Source: Sesamum alatum (taxonomy: Eukaryota > Streptophyta > Magnoliopsida > Lamiales > Pedaliaceae). Taken from it: a stretch of 64,000 nucleotides of DNA. The notes under the pieces were generated by a model. That model was given only the letters and a program-made list of their open reading frames with translations, had not been told where the DNA came from and did not search any database. Positions 12,353-23,811 of this stretch are shown here, one piece after another. Where the stretch lies: positions 29,763,966-29,827,965 of the forward strand of contig JACGWO010000001.1 in NCBI GenBank assembly GCA_034509735.1, read 5' to 3'. Position 1 is the stretch's first letter, and the number at the start of each line of letters is the position of its first letter. The position numbers and the translations under genes were made by a program.

Positions 12353-12791
12353 CCTGTATCACTTCATCAAAGCGAATGTTCTAACTTCGGGATGCTTGTT
12401 TGAGGCCATAGATGGACTTCTGGAGACGATAGACCTTCTGTTCTTCTCCAGTGACTGTGAAACCCTCCGGCTGATCCATATAGATCTCTTCATCAACGAA
12501 ACCATTAAGGAAGGCCGTCTTCACGTCTATCTGCCATATCTCATAGTCATACCATGCTGCTATGGCGAGCAGGATCCGAATGGATTTAGCCATGGCTACC
12601 GGCGAGTAGGTATCCTCAAAATCGACCCCGGGTCGTTGAGTGTACCCTTTAGCTACTAGCCTAGCCTTAAAAGTTGTGACTTCTCCATCAACGCCAAGTT
12701 TGCGCTTGTAGACCCACTTACAGCCAACTGGCTTAACACCTTTCGGTGGATCTACAAGTCTCCAGACTTGGTTCTCGCTCATGGAGTCCAT
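12353..12791 (-). pseudogene. copia element D: reverse transcriptase N-terminal half, truncated
   Basis: The open stretch 12791-12381 encodes the first half of a copia reverse transcriptase in good order: VWRLVDPPKGVKPVGCKWVY, then GYTQRPGVDFEDTYSPVA, DVKTAFLNGFVDEEIYMDQP and YRLQKSIYGLKQASRS. The copy ends shortly after this, before the YVDD catalytic motif, at the deletion junction near 12352. Everything downstream (YVDD motif, RNase H, polypurine tract) is missing. It is clearly homologous to 26550-27180 in element B but carries fewer stops. It cannot encode an active enzyme. Confidence 0.9.
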
Positions 12792-13988
12792 TTTTGGTTT
12801 TCATGGCCTCAAGCCATTTCCCCGAGTCGATGTCAGACATCGCTTCTCCGTATGTCTTAGGATCGTTATCCAGTAGACCGGTCGTATTTAGAAAGCCATA
12901 TCTCATTGGAGGTCTGGACTCTCTAGTAGACCTACGGAGAACAGGAACGTCAGTGGTGACTGTGGGCGCTGACTGTATAGGAGTTGGCGGTTCAGGTACC
13001 GGGGCTGGCTGTTCCTGAGGCTGTCCGACATGCCTAGCATGCTGGACTTCTCGAGGTCGGTCAGCCATTCGGGTATCTATCCTGAATCCTCTAAGTGAGG
13101 AATCCGCGGCTATCTCTGATGACTGGTTTCCATCACTTGATTCCTCAAGGATCAGTTCATCAGGTTTGATATCCTCTGGGAAGCCTTGTTCCAAGAACAA
13201 TGCATTCCTTGAAATAAATACCTTTTGTTCCAAGGGGTCATAAAAGTAATAACCCGCAGTTTTTTTGGGGTATCCAATGAACCTGCATAAGCTAAACCTA
13301 GATTCTAGCTTATTTCCCACTAACCTCTTGACGTATGTGGGGCTACCCCATACTTTCAAGTAGTTGTAGGATGCAGGCTTGCCGTGGCATATCTCATATG
13401 GCGTTTGGGTCAATACACTGGTTGGCGCCAAATTTAGCAACTTGGCCGCCGTTTCCAATGCGTAGCCCCAAAAAGGACAAGGGCAATTTGGTAAAACTCA
13501 TCATGGATCGAACCATGTCCAACAGGGTTCGATTCCTCCTTTCAGAGACACCATTTAATTGTGGTGTCCCGGGAGGTATCCATCTGATATTATACCATTT
13601 TCTTTTATATAATTAAGGAACTCAATACTAAGGTATCTCCGCCTCGGTCTGACCATAGGACTTTGATTGTGCAGTTGGTTTGGTTCTCCACTTCAAGTCT
13701 GAATTCTTTAAACCTCTCAAGAGCTTCAGACTTGTACCTCATCAGGTAAACGTAACCATACCGTGAATGATCATCGGTAAAGGTTATGAAGTAGGAGAAT
13801 CCACCTTGGGCCTGCGTCCTTAGTGGTCCACATACGTTTGTATGGACCAAGTCCAACAGACCTGTGGCAAGCCTGCTTTGTCCTACAAAGGGCTTCTTGT
13901 TCATTTTCCCTCTTAGACATGATTCACAAGTGGGTAGCTCACTCAAGTCCCCTACCTCTAGGTTCTTTGAGTCTACCAATCTTTTCAT
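12733..13988 (-). pseudogene. copia element D: GAG-pre-integrase and integrase
   Basis: Two open pieces cover this region. 13988-13605 starts MKRLVDSKNLEVGDLSELPT, has the zinc-binding CESC motif and the integrase motifs HTNVCGP and FTDDHSRYGYVYLMRY, and ends near LWSDRGGDT. 13458-12733 begins in the TAAKLLNLAPTSVLTQTPYE region and continues through the linker LRRSTRESRPP to the start of the reverse transcriptase. Between the pieces (about 13605-13460) the frame is lost around the SERRNRTLLDMV region. The histidines of the zinc finger lie upstream in the 14050-13990 stretch. The pol order is copia-type and the copy is a pseudogene. Confidence 0.87.
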
Positions 13989-14111
13989 TCTATCTTGGGA
14001 TATGTGACCTAGCCTAGCGTGCCATAGTCGTGCGTTCCCGTTATTATCTAATTATGTTTGTGTTGAGCGTTAAGAACGAAGTTCGTTTGTTGCAAGATAT
14101 AGAGCCCATTA

Positions 14112-15337
14112 TTAAGTGTACCAAGTAGATGAGCAATTCCACACCTCATCAAAATAAAAGCAATTTTTATTGATCATAAACTCATAACCATTATTGTCTA
14201 ACAATGGAATGGAAATGATGTTTTTAATCATACTAGGTACATAATAAAGTTGCTCTAATTCTATGCTAATATTATCACTAACTACTAGAGTGGCGAATCC
14301 TACTGCTTCTGCCGAGATGACCTTGCCATTCCCAAGCTTCAGGATCATATCCCCGCTACCCAGTTTTCTGCTTCTTTTCAGTACCTGCAAATCATTGCAA
14401 ATGTGAGCTCCACAGTCGGTATCTAATACCCAAGAGGCAGAATTAATGACCATATTAACCTCAATCACAAATATACCTTGGTTCGAGAGGAGCTTGGGGC
14501 ACTCCCTCTTCCAATGCCCTTTCTCACGGCAATTGATACATATGTCATATGCCCTCGACTGTTGCTTGGAGACAACCTTTCCCTTTCCTTTGCCTTTCCC
14601 CTCTTTGGCAATGGGAACACTCTTAGTGTTCGTAGATGCTTTAACGGCTTTTACCTTCCCTTTCTTCTTTTTCCAACGTCCGGCACCCTTGCCTTTCTTT
14701 TTAGAAGTTGAAGCACCTCCAAACAATACCGAAGGCGTGGACTTTTTGGTCGTTGCCTCGTATTGCACCAACATATTAATCAACTCATCAATGCCCTTCT
14801 CAAGTGCGTTTATGTTGTAGTTGACAATGATTTGGTCGAAGGAGGGTGGGAGAGACTGAAGGATCACATCTATATATGTTTCATTATCGAGGCCTGCCTT
14901 TAGGTCCTCGAGCTTTTCCACCAGGGTAAGCATTTTAACCCGTGCTCTTGTACAAAGGATCCTTTTGTCATTTTGGTTCCAAAGAACGCCTTAGTCGCGA
15001 CATACCTAGTATGCCGGTCTGGGACTGCATAGCAGTCCTTAAGGCGAGCCATAATGGAAGGGACATCGTCTAGCCTTTCATATTGTTTCTGAATCTCATT
15101 CGTCATAAAAGCAAGTATGACGCTACGGACCTTTCGGTTATCCTTATGCCAAGTCTCGAACGTTTCACGTTCTTCTGGCGTGGACCCTTTCGGTAAGGTC
15201 CTAGGGAGAGGCTCGTCCATGACGTAGCCTTGGTTCTCGTAATCCAGGAATATCCTGAGATTGCGCAACCAGTCGTTGTAATTGGTTCCATTAAATTTGT
15301 TGGTCTCAAGTATGGTTGATAAAGGGTTCTTAGACAT
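14112..15337 (-). pseudogene. copia element D: gag and protease, frameshifted
   Basis: The likely start is the ATG at 15337 (MSKNPLSTILETNKFNGTNY), because elements B and D share it; the frame is open further upstream, but that part is leader. The first piece is a UBN2/copia-type Gag with YNDWLRNLRIFLDYENQGYV and runs to about 14905. It continues in another frame from 14933 through ILQSLPPSFDQIIVNYN and a lysine-glycine-rich basic stretch to the zinc knuckle CINCREKGHWKRECP (CX2CX4HX4C). The protease region WVLDTDCGAHICND follows. The expected catalytic triplet DTG reads DTD here. One frameshift and the protease change make it defective. Gag would package element RNA into particles. Confidence 0.9.
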
Positions 15338-16800
15338 TTTAAATCTATATTTAAAAAAATAGAGTTCGGGATCAGCAGAATTTAAAAGACGAAGGTTTGA
15401 TAAATAATTAAATGCTTGGTCTTTAGTCATTTAATGCTCCCACTATTTATACGAAAACACGATACTCTCAAACGTTGTTTTCGGGAAACCTTTCCTAGTG
15501 GGCTTGGGATCTATAGCGAATTTTCCCATACCCAGCTTTTACGATTCGAATGGGAAAAATTCTGTGGGAGGTATACCATACCATTCTCATTCCACGAGAT
15601 TCCCAAGATTATTGCCTCACCCTTTCACATGATCCCGAGGACGCCAAGCGAATCATGCTAATCGGGTGTTAGACCCGACCCAATCAACCGAGCCATAGAC
15701 CCACTGCTACCTCCACGACTCGTGAGACAGGTAACAGTGGTCTACTTTTCGTTCATGACATAGTGCAGCTTCTTTTAAGTACAATAGACGTGCCACGACT
15801 CGTGAGACCATGCTATCGACCTAAATCAACTTCCTCACTATGCCATGGATTGGAAGGCATGGACAAACTCCTAGAGTTCATGTCCATTTTGTCTAGGGGC
15901 TAATATTTGGACATTGGTCCAACCAATGTGAGAGTAATAAATGACCGAGATCTCATAAATAAATATATCAACACATTCATCCACAATGCGTAATAAATAA
16001 ATTGCATCCACAACAGTTGTATGATAAATAAAACGCCATTCATCCATCATAATAACCACATGCAAAATTAAAGCCTAGCACGCCCCTATTGGATGATCAT
16101 GAGCCCGAGTCCTATGCGATCCACTGAGCCCGCAGTGGATCTATGGTCAATTTAGGGTTGGTCCTACCCTATTACATTAATAGTAATCCAATCATCATTC
16201 TGATGGGCCTTGGTCTCTTTTCTCTTTCTTCTCTTCATGGAAACGCCTTGGATCCTCCAGTCTGGGCTCTCCATGTGGACCTTCCTTCTTCTCCATCAAT
16301 TACATAAAATTAAAACCTCACTCCTATTCTACTCTCATTACATAAGAAAAATAGAAACCCCAGCGAACACTCGGGGGGAGTACATAAGGAGGGAGATAGA
16401 ATGCCTTATTATTCCAAGGCAACTAGAAAGGGAGAAGGAGAAAGCAGTAAAAGAGGCACACAGGCCCAACATAAAATTAAATCATACATTCGGTCTAGGG
16501 CTCGTGATCATCCATTTCCGTCCAACGCATATAATCATATGATCCAATCACATAAAAATACATGTTAACAACACATGAGTACCAATCACAATTATCCAAG
16601 ATAAAAAAAAAAAATAAATGCGTAACGTATGAAAATATGGTGCAACCGTTGGTAATTATATTTTCTCGTTTCAGGAAGACCTTTCCTCATTATTTCTAGG
16701 TAAATTATCCCCGGGATTCCAAATCCAATATAATTCAACCTCCCAAAATAATGTCTTATAAAATAGGCAACAATTAAACAAAAATGAATTTTCATAATTA
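15338..16800 (-). other. copia element D 5' leader, non-coding
   Basis: This stretch lies between the gag start and the GC-rich block. It matches the leader of element B (30470-31985) almost base for base over long stretches, for example CTCCCACTATTTATACGAAAAC, read as two adjoining blocks, and the repeated ACGACTCGTGAGAC words. Element C has a diverged version at 22380-23760. I see no conserved reading frame in it, so the short open frames are treated as chance. Confidence 0.7.
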
Positions 16801-17130
16801 ATTAAAAAATTAAAACTGAAAAATAAGGAGAAACTCTAGCACAGACTCCTCTCTGGCCGCGCGTCCGGGCGCGCAGGCATCCCAACGTGCTGGCCTGGCG
16901 CGCGCGCGGGCCTCCCTGCTCGTTTGCGCGCGCGCCTGGCCAGCCGCCTGCCTGAAACCCAGCCGCGCCACCCGGCAGGCTGTCTGCGCGCAACCATGCG
17001 CGCCTGGCGCAGGCGGCCTCGCACAGGCTCCCCTGCCTACGCGCATCTGCTTCGCCTGTGCGCACGGCTGCGCGCGGCCAACATCCGGCAGGCCGGCGTG
17101 CTGCGGCGTTTCTCCGTTTTTGCTCGATTT
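16801..17130 (-). repeat. GC-rich CpG-dense block in the leader of copia element D
   Basis: After AT-rich flanks the sequence turns abruptly into a CG-saturated block with runs such as GCGCGCGCGGG and GCGCGCGCC. A similar block occupies 31990-32438 in element B, and a third is split by B's insertion in element C (34428-34530 and 23760-23811). The blocks share pieces (GGCCGCGCG, GCGCGCAGGC, CTGGCCTGGCGCGCG) but differ in length and order. All frames are rich in Arg, Ala and Pro with no domain. Confidence 0.75.
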
Positions 17131-17424
17131 TCACCCCCCGTTTCCCAAGAAAAACAGAAAATCCAACAATACCAAAAATCATACGAATTTAAAAGCAAGA
17201 AAACGACCTGCTTTAATAATAATATAATTTAAATTAATTAATAATATAATCAAGAATCAATATTAATTCTTTAGGCTTAAGTATTTATTTGATATTTATT
17301 ACAAGCCCATTAGGAATTGTTGGACTATTTAAATAGGATTTAAAAGTCCATTCCATAAAGCCCATCAAAGGATGAATGGACGAGATCGAATCATGGGGCT
17401 AGATGAGATGAAGTGCTAGGATGT
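17131..17424. other. unassigned AT-rich stretch between leader of D and LTR2
   Basis: This 290-base stretch links the GC-rich block to the recognisable part of LTR2. No primer binding site or LTR terminus is visible. Weak similarity to LTR interiors (TATTTATTACAAGCCCATTA compared with TATTTATTCTAAGCCCATTA near 24635) suggests it is diverged LTR sequence. Confidence 0.4.
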
Positions 17425-19020
17425 CTAGGTTCATCTAAGGATGTCTAGATACATCCCAATCAATCACCATCAATTCTTCAATCAAGCCTACCATCTTTTA
17501 AGATATGATCAAATCATACCCAAAGGGAAGGGCTTGATTGAAGTTGATTTGTCTTTTACCAAAAGAGACAAGTCAATTAACACCTAGCATCCAACATGGT
17601 CGATTTTTGCTCCCTCCAAGGTGGAAATTTTCAGTCATGCTTATTTAGGGAAGAAGTCCAACTTCTTCCTATTCCATAAATGGAATTAACACACCTCTCA
17701 GGTCAAAATTTAATGGACCGGGTTCTACCGTAATCCAATTATGACGAACCCAAAATTAAATCCAATTTAATATGTTGTCCACTTAAATAATTCCCGTTGA
17801 TCTTTTAATCCAATTAAAAGATCCAATATCTCAACTTTCCATATTAATCAATAAATGCTATTTACCGATTAAATGAGGGCCCGATACAATATCGGCCCGT
17901 CCATCCAATGGACAATCCCTTAAGTAATCCAATTACTTATCATCCTCTGAAATTGACTCCAAGTCAATTCCTTCACTTCCTCGATGATTTTTGTGTGACC
18001 CTTTAGGTTCACCCTCAGCTAGACTTGGGCTCGTGTCCAACAGGAGCTCGTCACCATGGATGGCCGTCTAGCAACGGTCCAGGGCACTAGAGACTAGGTG
18101 AATGTTGGCGTGAACATTTAGGCGCCGATTCCGTACGGGTACGGTCCTACTGTCGACCGTCTCCCGGCCTTAGTCTAGGGTATGGAATTGGGCGTTGGTT
18201 CTCATCCTTGACTAGGCAACTATGCTGCATACCCGAGATACGTTTACTCTATCGATCGACGGAGGAAATCCTTTCCTACTCAATCAATTGCTATGGCCAT
18301 AGACTTTCAGAGTCTAAACCATCTCAGAGTGTATAGGAGACATCACCCTCATGTACTGACAGGGGACAGATCCTATCTTGGAATCCACCGTCCTCGCTAC
18401 ATACTCCAATTGCACTGGACAAGGCTTATAATGACCATCTTACAGAATGATCACCTCTCGCGCAGATCCAAGATACAGTCTTCATATGCACGTGACTGCC
18501 ATGATTCCTCAAGTCCGAGGACTAATCCCGTACTATCGGAACCAGGAATTCCAGTCATACTGACCAAGCCTCCAAGGCTTCCATATGACGATTCCCACGA
18601 GTCACTTCAGTTAGTCGACCACCTTGTCAACTAACCCACTAAAATTGCATAGATAACCTTTGTCTGTTGCCGATGAAACTCAGCACTCACCCAGTGAATG
18701 CAATACTTAGTGCAAGTCTCAATAGGACACCCGATGCCCAGTCTCGAGGTCCTCGACTTGGAATGTTTCAGACCAACCCTCAGAAGTTGGTTTCATAGCC
18801 GCCATCCAATACGCAACCCAACTACATAGGTTATCTAATTGGTCTGTGGGCATTTGTTGTGACGTTGAAACGCCGTTCAACGTTAGTAGTAAGCACAACA
18901 AACACAGTGCCAGTAATGAATACTTACTCTATTCATCAGGATAATATTGTATTAATAAAGATTGACGAATAGTTCCCAAAACCGCCAATCCAATTAGCTT
19001 TCTGGTTACCTATTCTAACA
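17425..19020 (-). mobile_element. LTR2, shared LTR between copia regions D and C
   Basis: It aligns with 35404-36990 (LTR3) over its whole length, starting at GGTTCATCTAAGGATGTCTA and ending CTATTCTAACA at 19020. The roughly 600 bp that form the far end of LTR3 (34785-35400) are missing here. Directly beyond 19020 comes ATCTCCCACTTGACC, the reverse complement of the polypurine tract, so it is the 3' LTR of element C. On its other side lies the leader of element D, so it also stands where D's 5' LTR should be. Confidence 0.8.
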
Positions 19021-20999
19021 ATCTCCCACTTGACCTTAAAGCCAATTACCCATGTAACTCACAACCTTCGGAGAATGAGTAATCTGCGATACCGGCTCAG
19101 TCTCGCAGGTCTACTTTATTTTTCTACCGAGGTATTACGATCTAACCGTATCTCGCCTCTTCCTACCGTTACTATCTATCGATGGTGGTTGTCTAGGAAT
19201 TTTCCATGGTTCTTGTGATGAGATCTTGGGCCCAAAAGGCTTTAGCCATAGCCTAGTTGTCATCCTCAAGGAAACTACTGGCTCGGCCGTGCTAGGCACT
19301 ACATCCATCCAATGGGTGCTATTTTCATCCAAACCACTTTCCAGAAACAACTTCCAAAGTTAGCATATATTCGACCTTCATGATGAAATGTCGTGGTATC
19401 CTACTTGGAACCTTTCTAAGCTACCACACTCACCATTAAGTCCGAACATACATAGGTATTGAGACTAAATATTATTCACATGATTCTAGAAGCTAGTATT
19501 GCTATGGCCTTCTAGAATCAACTCTCCATAAACCGTGCATGGAGCACACTTCTCTAATCCTTATCCAGGTCTTAAAGACTGCTCTCAACTGATGTCTATT
19601 CCCTCGTCGGTACACACTCGATATCCGTTGTTATGTACGATGCATAAACAACATCAGGCCTTGTGCACTGAACATCATACCCATGTTGTGTACGACAAAG
19701 ACATAGGGGATGTAAGCATCTAAGCTTCCTCATTAGTCAATGGTGACTAAGTTTTGGACAGCTTGGCCCTATTCATGGAGAATTGCGTGAACAATGCTCG
19801 TGTTTCTATTGTTTCTTAACATCTTAATTTCATTCCAAATGAATAACACGTTACACACTTAACACTCGGAAGACTACCACACTCCCACTGACACCAATGC
19901 TCGTTATTGACCGAGTCATACATCGTATGGCTTCGTCAAAAACGAATATTCCAATTATATGAAATCTCAAACCCAGTTTGAAGTTCAAGACAGATGCCGC
20001 GGCTCCAAGCCATTGATCCAATCCCGATGTCCAACATCGCTTCTCCATATGTCCTTTGGATCATGCTCCAATTGACCGGTCAGACCCAGAAGCCTGTACC
20101 CATCAGGTATCTAAGGTATTCTGGTCGTTCCTAGGAGGACTGGAATATAGTTAGTGGAAAAAAACCTGATGTTAGCATTATTTTGCACTAGACCTGCACA
20201 AACCAGACACCAAATCTAGTCTGTCTTCCTACTAGTCCCTTGACGTATGCAGGACCATCCCACATACTCAAGAACTTTGTAGGATACAGGTTCTCCAAAC
20301 CATATCTAATATGGTAACTAGATCATGACTTTAAGAAAGTGCATGTTTCTCAACCTGGAAAATTTCAAGTCCATGTCTAGATGGGCTAAGGTAACTTCAG
20401 TGAAATACCCAGCGAACCAAGTCCAATAGGGTCCGTTTTCTCCTTTATCAGAGACCATTCAACCATGGTCGACTCAAGAAGAATTTTCACTAATTGAGAA
20501 TTCCATTCTCATTCGGATACTCGAGAACTCCCACTGAATACACGTCCTTTTGATCTAATCAAAAGGTAACCAATTTGATTCACCACTCCAAGTCTAAAAC
20601 CCCGTACCTACCAAAGGTTCTTAAACTTGTGAATCTTCTTTTAGTCTTGTGTATTCAACAACCTTACAGATATCCTTTTTGGATCTAATCCAATAGGCTA
20701 TTGGCACTCCCACTAAATACACACCCTCTCGATCTAATCGAAAGGTGACCAATTTGGTTCACCACTCCATGTCTAATTCCCCGAACCTACCAAAGGTTCC
20801 TAGACTTGTGAACCCTCTTCTGGTGCTGTATATTTAGTAATCTGTAGAAGTCACTTTGGATCCAATTCAATAGACTATCGGCAAGCCCACTTTGTCTAAC
20901 AAAATGGCTCTTTAGTCTTTTCCTTCTCAGAGAAGATTTGCAAGCTAGCAGATCCAAATCATCTATTGCTAGACTCTTTGGATCTTCCAACTTCCTCAT
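19021..20999 (-). pseudogene. copia element C: RNase H and integrase remnants, reverse transcriptase lost
   Basis: Next to the polypurine tract (19021-19035) the minus strand shows decayed RNase H sequence, for example around 19240-19400 where words match 26060-26200 of element B. By about 19990-20040 the sequence already corresponds to the integrase-to-reverse-transcriptase linker (GATCC..CCGATGTCC..CATCGCTTCTCC-like words seen at 27330-27370). The reverse transcriptase is therefore deleted. A GAG-pre-integrase scrap with LACKSSLRRKRLKSHFVRQS can be read at 20999-20787. No long open frame survives. Element C was non-autonomous and is much more diverged than B or D. Confidence 0.7.
20521..20885. 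repeat. tandem duplication of about 180 bp in the integrase remnant of element C
   Basis: The segment with ACTCCCACTGAATACAC..GATCTAATCAAAAGGTAACC (from about 20527) is repeated from about 20707 as ACTCCCACTAAATACAC..GATCTAATCGAAAGGTGACC. Both copies include TTCACCACTCCA and CCTACCAAAGGTTC. The copies are visibly diverged, so the duplication is old. Confidence 0.75.
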
Positions 21000-21608
21000 C
21001 CTTAACTAAAGGAAACTGACCTAGCCATGGATGCCAAATCCGTAAGTTCATCTTGATTATATCCATTTTTAGTCATTTTTTTTGAGTACTCATAATCCAA
21101 TTATGGGACAGTGTCAAGTGTTTATGTACCAAACATAGCAGACAAGAATCGCCATTCTTTGTCAAAATAAAAGTAATTTTATTGATCAAATTATTGTATC
21201 CAAAATTGTCCAACAATAAATGGAACATATTTTGATCATGCTAGGTTACATAATTCCCGCAGACACAATCTTAAAATGATCACTACTAAGCCTAACTAGT
21301 CCTTAGTCTTTGCAGCAACAGTTTCGCCATTGCTAGACCTTAGGATCGTCTGTCTTAGCTTTCTATTCCTTATCATTACCTATGAACCATTCACAGGTTA
21401 TGAAGGACTGGTATCCAATACCAAAGAACAGAACAATGATCATGTTGACACTCAATTCAAATGTCACCTTCATTGGAAATGAGCTTTAGGAAACTCCCTC
21501 TTCTAATGTCCCTTTTCTCGTAGTTAATGCAAACATCGTTCGGAACCTCTGACTGTTGAACCATTTTCCTCTTTCCTTTACCCCCGCCCAGCGGAGTAAC
21601 AGGAGCAC

Positions 21609-22320
21609 TCAAAGTGCTGGCAGCGGCTGATATTGCATGAGCCTTCTTCCTCTTCCTGCGTCCGGCACCCTTGTCTTTCGTTTTAGAAGTCGAAGCCTCC
21701 TCACTAGTACCATCGGCACATATTTTTCAATCGTTGCCTTGTACTGGACCAACATTTTTATCAACTCATGAAGGTCTTTCTCAAGCCCACTCATGTGGTA
21801 GTTGACTATAAATAGGTTGAGTGAGGGGATAAGAGACTGAAGGATCACGTCGATGTACATCTCTCTTTCGAGATCAGCTTGGAGGTCTTTGAGCTTTTCC
21901 ACTAGGGATAACATCATCACTCCATGCTCTTGTACCGACGATCCTTCTATTGTCTTCACTCTGAAGAATGCCTTCATTGCAACATATCTAACATGCCGGT
22001 TTGGGACCGCATAGACTTACTACAATCGAAGCATCATCGAGCCAACATCCTCCAGCCTATCATACTGTTTCTGCATCTCATTATCAATGGATGCCAGTAT
22101 GATGCTGCAGACCTTCCAGTTGTCATCAAGCCTCTTCTTGAACGTCAAACGTTCTTTGGGCGATGACCCTTCTGGCAAGGTTTGAGAAAAAACCTTATCC
22201 AAAATATAAGTCTGGTTCTTTGAAATCTACGACCATCTTAAGATTTCACAGCCAGGCGTGGTAATACGTTCCATAGTCTTATTAGTCTCAAGTATAAGGG
22301 TTAGTGGATTCTTAGACAAC
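21609..22320 (-). pseudogene. copia element C: gag remnant
   Basis: Two open pieces (22202-22020 and 21977-21609) encode a diverged copy of the Gag seen in B and D: LPEGSSPKERLTFKKRLDDN, IILASIDNEMQKQYDRLEDV and then FFRVKTIEGSSVQEHGVMML, LEREMYIDVILQSLIPSLNL. A stop and frameshift near 22015 separate them. The basic region and zinc knuckle further on (21480-21600) are degraded. This confirms that C belongs to the same family and orientation. Confidence 0.8.
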
Positions 22321-22379
22321 AACAGTTAAACAGAAAAATATTTAGTACATTATAGCAATATTATGTTCAAGTTAAGACT

Positions 22380-23811
22380 TGGTCCTTTAGTCATTAACCC
22401 CTCCCACTATTTCTACGAAAGCCCATCACTCTCGAATGGGATTTCGGAAAACCGTTTCCTAGTGGGCTTGGGATCCACAAGTACAATTCTCATGCCCCGC
22501 TTTTATGATTCACATGGGAAAAGCCTCGTGGGAGGTATCCAATACCATTCTCAACCGATGAGATTCCCAAGATATTCTGCCTCACCTCTTCACATGATAC
22601 CGAGGACTCCAAGCGAATCATGCTACTCGATGTTAGGCCCGACCCATCAACCAAATCATACCTCAACTGTCGCCCCCCACGACTCGTGAGACAGGGAAAC
22701 AGTGAGCGTACTCTTTATTCACAACAACGGTGTATCTTTCCTCTATTCCAAATGTGCCACGACTCGTGAGACCATACTTGGGTAGTGGTAGCTTCCTCAC
22801 GATATTACTATGGATGGAAGGCTTGGACAGATCAAAACTCTTTTGATCCAAGTCCATCATGGGCCTAATATTTTAGCTTGGTCCAACCAAGTGAGAGTTC
22901 AAAATTATAGATCGAGACCTCATCACATTAATATTTTGCATGCATAAATATCCAATAATATAAAGCATTTAAATAAATACATCGCATGCAAGTACATCTA
23001 GCATACCCCTGTTGGATGATCACGGGCCCAACCTATGCGACCCACTGAGCCCGCAGTGAGTCTATGCTCTGTCTAGGGTGGTCCTACACTATTACAATAA
23101 ATTAACCCAATGTCAAGTCAATGGGCCTTGTACTCTATTTGTTTCGCCTTGATGTCTCCCCTTGGGCCTCCGTCCAACCTAGGCCTCCTTTTTCTCCTTG
23201 GGCTTGCCTTATTATACATAAAATGTAAAACCTCACAAAAATATTCCTAACTACTCTCATTACAAGAGAAATGGAATACATGAAAAGTAATAGGAAAAAG
23301 ACAAGCCTTAACATCATGAGGCGAAAGTGGGAGATAATAATCCCAAAATAAGAGGCACGCAGGCCCCACCCAAAAAGAATTTAAAACTATACACAAGTCA
23401 ATGGGTTTCGTGATCATCCCTTGTTATTCCAATTAACAACACACAACATAATTACATATCCAATATAATCATGCTCCAAATAATACAAACCATGTATTAA
23501 AAAAATGATATCTAATATCATTCCTTAACATAATTAAATGCAGAAAAATACATGTAAAAAATGCAATTAAAAATGGATATTAGAAACCTCATACAACCCA
23601 TGTACATATTCTTTTTTGTTTGGAAACCATTTCCAAAATAATCTTAGGAAATTTAATTTTAGGAAAAATCATTCTCAACTAAAATTAAATCAGCCATAAA
23701 TTAAATATTTCAGAAAAAATATGCAGAATACCAGAAAATCAAAATTTCTGGAAAAACGGCGAAAAAAACGGCCTAGCCGTTCAGCCGTGCCGCGTGCGCC
23801 AGCGCAGTCGG
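22380..23811 (-). other. copia element C 5' leader, inner part
   Basis: This is a diverged copy of the leader in B and D: ACGACTCGTGAGAC occurs at about 22678 and again at about 22756, followed by the TTGGATGATCACGGGCCC block. It turns into the start of a GC-rich block at 23760-23811, where element B has inserted. The leader resumes at 34428. No supported gene. Confidence 0.65.
23807..23811. other. target-site duplication of element B, left
   Basis: GTCGG precedes the LTR start TGAAAGCC at 23812. The same five bases follow the other LTR end at 34423-34427. Confidence 0.9.

Noticed and set aside
18293..18634. Open frame of about 110 residues present in LTR2 and again in LTR3
   Set aside because: It recurs only because the LTRs are copies of each other. 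It shows no domain and differs in length between copies.
23100..23340. Possible tRNA or small RNA gene in the leader of element C
   Set aside because: No cloverleaf or conserved box A and box B could be traced. The sequence is explained as diverged copia leader.
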